This document shows, in pieces, positions 63,901 through 64,000 of a DNA stretch of 64,000 nucleotides. Each line of letters starts with the position of its first letter. Position 1 is the first letter of the stretch. The translations under genes were made by a program, and so were the position numbers. Origin of the DNA: Phycisphaeraceae bacterium (GTDB lineage: Bacteria > Planctomycetota > Phycisphaerae > Phycisphaerales > UBA1924); NCBI GenBank assembly GCA_007693965.1, contig RECQ01000036.1:1-64000 (forward strand), read 5' to 3'. The notes below the pieces were generated by a model. That model saw only the letters and a list, made by a program, of their open reading frames with translations. It searched no databases and was not told the DNA's origin.

Positions 63901-64000
63901 CTCCTCGGCCCGGCGCGTCATGTGCAGGCGTTGTTCAGCGGTCTGGGCGGCGTGCTCGGCGCCGGTGCGGGCATTTTCCTGCTCGCGCTCGGCGTTCATC
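60931..64000 (-). CDS. smc: Chromosome partition protein SMC, C-terminal part (N-terminus beyond window)
   Basis: The frame is open to the window edge. Visible parts are coiled-coil arms with many E/R/A heptads, the hinge ([20 protein letters not shown], then [14 protein letters not shown]), and the C-terminal head with signature [20 protein letters not shown] and Walker [15 protein letters not shown], plus [12 protein letters not shown] condenses and segregates chromosomes with ScpA/ScpB; neither is in the window. A tail of about 95 residues after the head is acidic and low-complexity, ending [19 protein letters not shown], longer than usual. The N-terminal Walker A is not in the window. Confidence 0.95.
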   Translation of the reverse strand, partial: MNAEREQENARTGAEHAAQTAEQRLHMTRRAEEESSRQIEQDETRLQDIERRVADIEEAMQAHRSEIESVREALAEAERTLGEAGEARTRIQGEIADLRSKLAERRAAATSIDRERAALLARIESDRHRARSMGEEAGRLRSQAEGLRDERSEAEGRRDDAAERAAARRRGIETIEQTLAGLDARAETVFADQRSLADRLNRLEQRQVALDSRRAALQEMIESRAGLGEAARAVLDRRDAEGENGPFAQIIAPLAELIDTDLEHAAAVEAALGANLQALLAPSIGALIDSGALRDLPGRITFMPADGHNDDLAAAARWRPEASGFGREHVLSLLDVVRADERARGAVEQLLGATYLVNDLDAATMLKAGPMAHVTGARFVTRAGEALEADGRIIAGAAGAGSESGAGMLQRRTEMAQLESQLEGVERELAEARAELTAADARACDLDGERSERRQALASEQRALVADEAGAERAEADIARLDRELPRIEEELQTLIDRSSKLAREESELQEKVASLGRLHEEQEAAASEAEQALESRQTELDAAGERLTAARVEVGQRNEMLQGAMRELRRLEVEADSIADERGRLAEQVEHRRGRIAEHERVIAEAEAQIEESKREAAEAGARLTALGAELRAAAERAHNLGERVNSSREHVRHVERDWHSLEVARREIEVKREGLEQRVSEDLGIDLDREHAEYRALMADGDVTPIDAEAVGAEVESLRVEIKRLGNVNLDAIEEETQLEERNEDLVRQVEDIDAARKSLEELIERLNVASQQRFRDTFETIQRNFTGDHGMFRKLFGGGKAELSLMPDPETGEIDWLESGVQVTAKPPGKQPRSINQLSGGEKTMTAVALLLSIFESKPSPFCLLDEVDAALDESNVGRFCSVIHQFLDRCQIIVITHHKRTMQSVDHLYGVTMQERGVSTRVSVRLDQVGADGEIKTTGARPAAASQADAPSEHDAPTLALDADEAPDQSSTDADAAHENEAGDGKKVNGDGRPGSRLSLREQLAALREEREAPSGAR

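Overview
The window is a GC-rich stretch of a bacterial chromosome, most probably from a planctomycete of the Phycisphaerae type. This is an inference from several signs: C-terminal dockerin-like repeats of the form DLNGDGxVGSxDLAILLGxWG (51981-53210, 59021-60871, remnant at 58730-58891), a PEP-CTERM-like exported protein with an arginine-rich tail, a moxR/DUF58/BatA cluster, ClpC, GluQRS, and many short dispersed palindromes. No rRNA, transposase, integrase, prophage or CRISPR array was seen. Gene density is high and most genes are housekeeping.

Layout. 1-4401 is a moxR-DUF58-BatA cluster whose two gene junctions hold repeat-bearing inserts; one carries a GxxExxY (PD-(D/E)XK-like) gene between 36-bp inverted repeats. 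4471-15742 (minus) holds an exported amidohydrolase, a PocR-like/GAF/PP2C phosphatase, a small HicB-like protein, an exported TPR protein, an anti-sigma/ECF sigma pair and a large VWA membrane protein. 16102-24424 holds a ChaN lipoprotein, RimO, a DASS transporter, alanine racemase and a DEAD-box helicase. 24526-33509 holds NadA, a PilZ protein, a KdsC-like fusion with IspE, VapBC with a palindromic operator, ClpC, a pterin dehydratase and GluQRS. 33491-46941 holds a DUF192 lipoprotein, a second PP2C phosphatase, an M14 peptidase, a large exported protein, a GGQ release-factor-like protein, TsaD, an S41 protease, HflX and tRNA-Thr(CGT). 47162-64000 holds small zinc-ribbon membrane proteins, a PEP-CTERM-like protein, GlyA, an exported beta-lactamase-family protein, TrmL, an APH-like kinase on a visibly more AT-rich patch, BioD, 5-FTHF cyclo-ligase, an L,D-transpeptidase, a metzincin-type protease and the C-terminal part of SMC.

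The main observation is heavy colonisation by several unrelated families of short palindromic elements, some lying in frame inside conserved genes. One family (core GGCTCTCYGAGCC) is present in trmL, tsaD and a PP2C phosphatase gene, and its sense-oriented copies are read in one frame to give variants of NGSESRST. A different family adds about 36 residues to NadA. The insertions in NadA, TsaD and TrmL are each about 34-38 residues long and leave catalytic motifs intact, resembling the Rickettsia palindromic elements in behaviour. Other families (AGCAAAGC elements, a 26-bp REP-like pair, a 36-bp inverted repeat flanking GxxExxY, a GTGAGTGG tandem) sit in intergenic regions. No enzyme that could mobilise them is visible, apart from the GxxExxY nuclease-like gene as a speculative candidate for its own cassette.
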